A DNA stretch of 6,248 bases from Helicobacteraceae bacterium (GTDB lineage: Bacteria; Campylobacterota; Campylobacteria; Campylobacterales; Sulfurimonadaceae), in the NCBI GenBank assembly GCA_027081565.1, contig JALWKG010000087.1, positions 1 to 6,248 on the forward strand. The letters run 5' to 3'. Positions 4,668 to 6,248 of the stretch are shown here, one piece after another. The translations under genes were made by a program, and so were the position numbers. Under the pieces are notes generated by a model. It searched no databases. It worked only from the letters and a program-made list of their open reading frames with translations, and was not told the origin of the DNA. The first letter of the stretch is position 1, and every line of letters begins with the position of its first letter.

Positions 4668-6248
4668 TAGGTGTAGTATCCTGAACCATAGCTCTTTTCT
4701 GATCCATAACCGTACCCATAACCGTACCCGTATCCCTGACGTTTATTAGACTCCAGGCCATTGATAATAAACCCTATATTATGCAAGTCATGCTCTTTTG
4801 TAAAACGCTCCACACTCTTAAGAAAAGACTTTTTAGAGTAATTGGCACGAGTCACCATCAAACCTATATCTGCCATACGTAAAAGTATCATAGCATCAGT
4901 GACCAGACCGATAGGTGGCGTATCCAAGATCACATAGTCATATTCGTTTGAAAGGGATTCTATTAGCGTCTCAAAACCCGATGTTACCAGTAATTCAGAA
5001 GGGTTGGGCGGCTTAGGCCCCGCGGTTATAATATCCAGATTTTCAAAAACACCTCTCTGAATGATCTCAGAGTATGGAATATTCCTGTCTGCAAGTATGT
5101 TACTCACACCTTCTTTGTTACTCACATTATACTCTTCATGCATACGAGATCGACGCATGTCTAAGTCTAATATAATCACTTTTTTACCTGTTGCAGCTAT
5201 GATCTTGGCAAGTGCCACCGCGATAGTCGTTTTGCCTTCACCAGAGATAGAAGAGGTCAAAGCCACAACCTTAGACTTTTTAGAGCCACCTACAAACTGT
5301 AGATTGGTACGTAGAACACGCATAGCCTCTTCAAACTGCGCGCGTGTAGTTTTGTCTTTACGTTGTGGTAATGCGCCATAAAGAGGAATATTTGTTATAC
5401 AATCGATATCTTCCGCTGTCTTTAAGGTGTCATCTAAAAATGCTCTCAAAAAGGCCAAAGCAATGCCAACAATAAGACCTAAAATCAATCCTACTAAAAT
5501 AATAAGCAGACGTTTTGGTTTTATGGGCAGAGCAGGCAGTAATGCTTTATCTAGCACTCTGGTTTTAGAAACAGTAGATGAACGCAAAATAGCAGTTTCA
5601 GCGCGCTTTTCCAGCAAGAAGTTATAGACCTTTTCATTGACTAAAGTGTTACGAGTCAAGTTCGCCAGTTTACGCTCATTTTCTGGCATCGATTCAAGAG
5701 AACGCTGATACTTTCTGATGTAATGACGCAATGTCTTTTTACGTTGTTCTATAATATTAATATCATTTTTCAGTGTGAACTTTATGGTTGACTTTATAGA
5801 GTTGATGGCTTCCGTCAGTTTGATAATATCAGGATGGAGTTCTGTAAACTCAACAAGCAGTGAGTTTCGTGCCATTAAAGACTCTTGAAGTTTTTGTATC
5901 ATCTGCGCCAGTGCAGGATCTGTATAGGCGGCGGAGCCCAAACTAATGCCACCAAGATCTTTACCTGTATTTACATACGTTTGAACATTTTTCAAGACAT
6001 TAGCTTCTATCTCCAAAGCTTGGAGTTTACTCTCATAATCAGACATGTTTTGTGCCGTCATCATTGCTTGAGAAGAAGCATCGACTATTGTATTTTTAGA
6101 TCGAAATTTCTCTAATTTGCTTTGTGACTTTTCAACATCTTTATTAATCTCTTCGATCTGAGCATCAATAAACTCTAATGTTCTCTCCGCCTCAACTGTT
6201 TTCTCTTCTAGTTCTTGCTGTAAATAGCGTGTGGTCAGTGTGTTTAAG
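4667..6248 (-). CDS. Wzc-type polysaccharide co-polymerase and BY-family tyrosine kinase, C-terminal part
   Basis: The frame is open through the right edge, so 526 C-terminal residues are present and the N-terminal Wzz domain with its first membrane helix lies outside. The Met codon at 6062-6064 is internal: a continuous helical sequence precedes it (for example EKFRSKNTIVDASSQA). Counting from that Met: periplasmic coiled coil and G-rich GNVR-like region (to about 180); membrane helix LLIILVGLILGLIVGIALAF (186-205); AMRVLRTNLQF (247-257); Walker A SGEGKTT (274-280); Walker A' VIILDLDM (296-303); Walker B YVILDTPP (377-384); and a C-terminal tyrosine cluster with eight Tyr in the last 20 residues. 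BY-kinases of this type sit in the inner membrane and control export and chain length of capsule or exopolysaccharide through cycles of tail autophosphorylation and oligomerisation. Kinase and co-polymerase domains are fused, as in other Gram-negatives. The rest of a polysaccharide cluster probably lies beyond the right edge. Confidence 0.93.
   Translation of the reverse strand, partial: LNTLTTRYLQQELEEKTVEAERTLEFIDAQIEEINKDVEKSQSKLEKFRSKNTIVDASSQAMMTAQNMSDYESKLQALEIEANVLKNVQTYVNTGKDLGGISLGSAAYTDPALAQMIQKLQESLMARNSLLVEFTELHPDIIKLTEAINSIKSTIKFTLKNDINIIEQRKKTLRHYIRKYQRSLESMPENERKLANLTRNTLVNEKVYNFLLEKRAETAILRSSTVSKTRVLDKALLPALPIKPKRLLIILVGLILGLIVGIALAFLRAFLDDTLKTAEDIDCITNIPLYGALPQRKDKTTRAQFEEAMRVLRTNLQFVGGSKKSKVVALTSSISGEGKTTIAVALAKIIAATGKKVIILDLDMRRSRMHEEYNVSNKEGVSNILADRNIPYSEIIQRGVFENLDIITAGPKPPNPSELLVTSGFETLIESLSNEYDYVILDTPPIGLVTDAMILLRMADIGLMVTRANYSKKSFLKSVERFTKEHDLHNIGFIINGLESNKRQGYGYGYGYGYGSEKSYGSGYYT
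4703..4735 (-). repeat. In-frame tandem repeat coding for the Gly-Tyr tail of the kinase
   Basis: On the plus strand CCATAACCGTAC occurs twice in tandem (4704-4715 and 4716-4727), followed by a partial third unit (CCGTATCC, 4728-4735). In the gene this encodes GYGYGYGYGYG. The 12-bp unit, itself two similar 6-bp halves, keeps the reading frame when copies are gained or lost, so slippage would change the number of phosphorylatable tyrosines without breaking the protein. Confidence 0.85.

Noticed and set aside
6062..6064. Met codon as the start of the kinase gene
   Set aside because: The frame stays open to the window edge with in-family coiled-coil sequence, so the Met is internal and the gene is cut by the window.

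Overview
The window looks like a piece of a Campylobacterota chromosome (the former Epsilonproteobacteria), most likely from the Sulfurimonas/Sulfurovum side of the phylum. This is inferred from three things. One gene is a MutS with a C-terminal HNH nuclease (the MutS7 subfamily, known from marine Campylobacterota, giant viruses and octocoral mitochondria). Another is a stand-alone Aer/CetB-type PAS protein. The promoters are extended -10 elements with poor -35 boxes. I cannot name the genus with certainty.

Layout from left to right: (1) 25-130 is the first copy of an unnamed ~106-bp imperfect palindrome. (2) 132-3185, leftward, is a complete 1017-residue MutS7-type mismatch-repair ATPase with a fused HNH nuclease. 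(3) 3186-3426 is a divergent control region with an extended -10 promoter on each strand, nested palindromes, two related operator-like dyads and a leader hairpin. (4) 3427-3843, rightward, is a 138-residue Aer-like PAS redox sensor ending in a probable terminator. (5) 3931-4482, rightward, is a Cys-type glutathione peroxidase family protein that appears to have two start sites, one with and one without a signal peptide. (6) 4483-4666 is a convergent spacer holding the second palindrome copy (4561-4667). (7) 4667-6248, leftward and open at the right edge, is the C-terminal 526 residues of a Wzc-type polysaccharide co-polymerase/tyrosine kinase ending in a Gly-Tyr repeat tail.

The genes do not form one pathway. 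They are a mutation-avoidance enzyme, a redox/energy-state sensor, a peroxide-detoxifying enzyme and a surface-polysaccharide kinase, each with its own apparent transcription signals. The redox sensor and peroxidase are co-oriented neighbours, but a terminator-like hairpin and a second promoter lie between them.

The least explained feature is the repeated palindrome. Both copies have the same orientation and each abuts the stop codon of a leftward gene. They differ by about a quarter of their bases, yet many differences preserve base pairing, including one compensatory C-G to T-A change. This suggests a structured 3'-UTR RNA element or a small palindromic mobile element. Also of interest are the MutS-HNH fusion, the dual-start peroxidase and the expandable tyrosine-repeat tail of the kinase.
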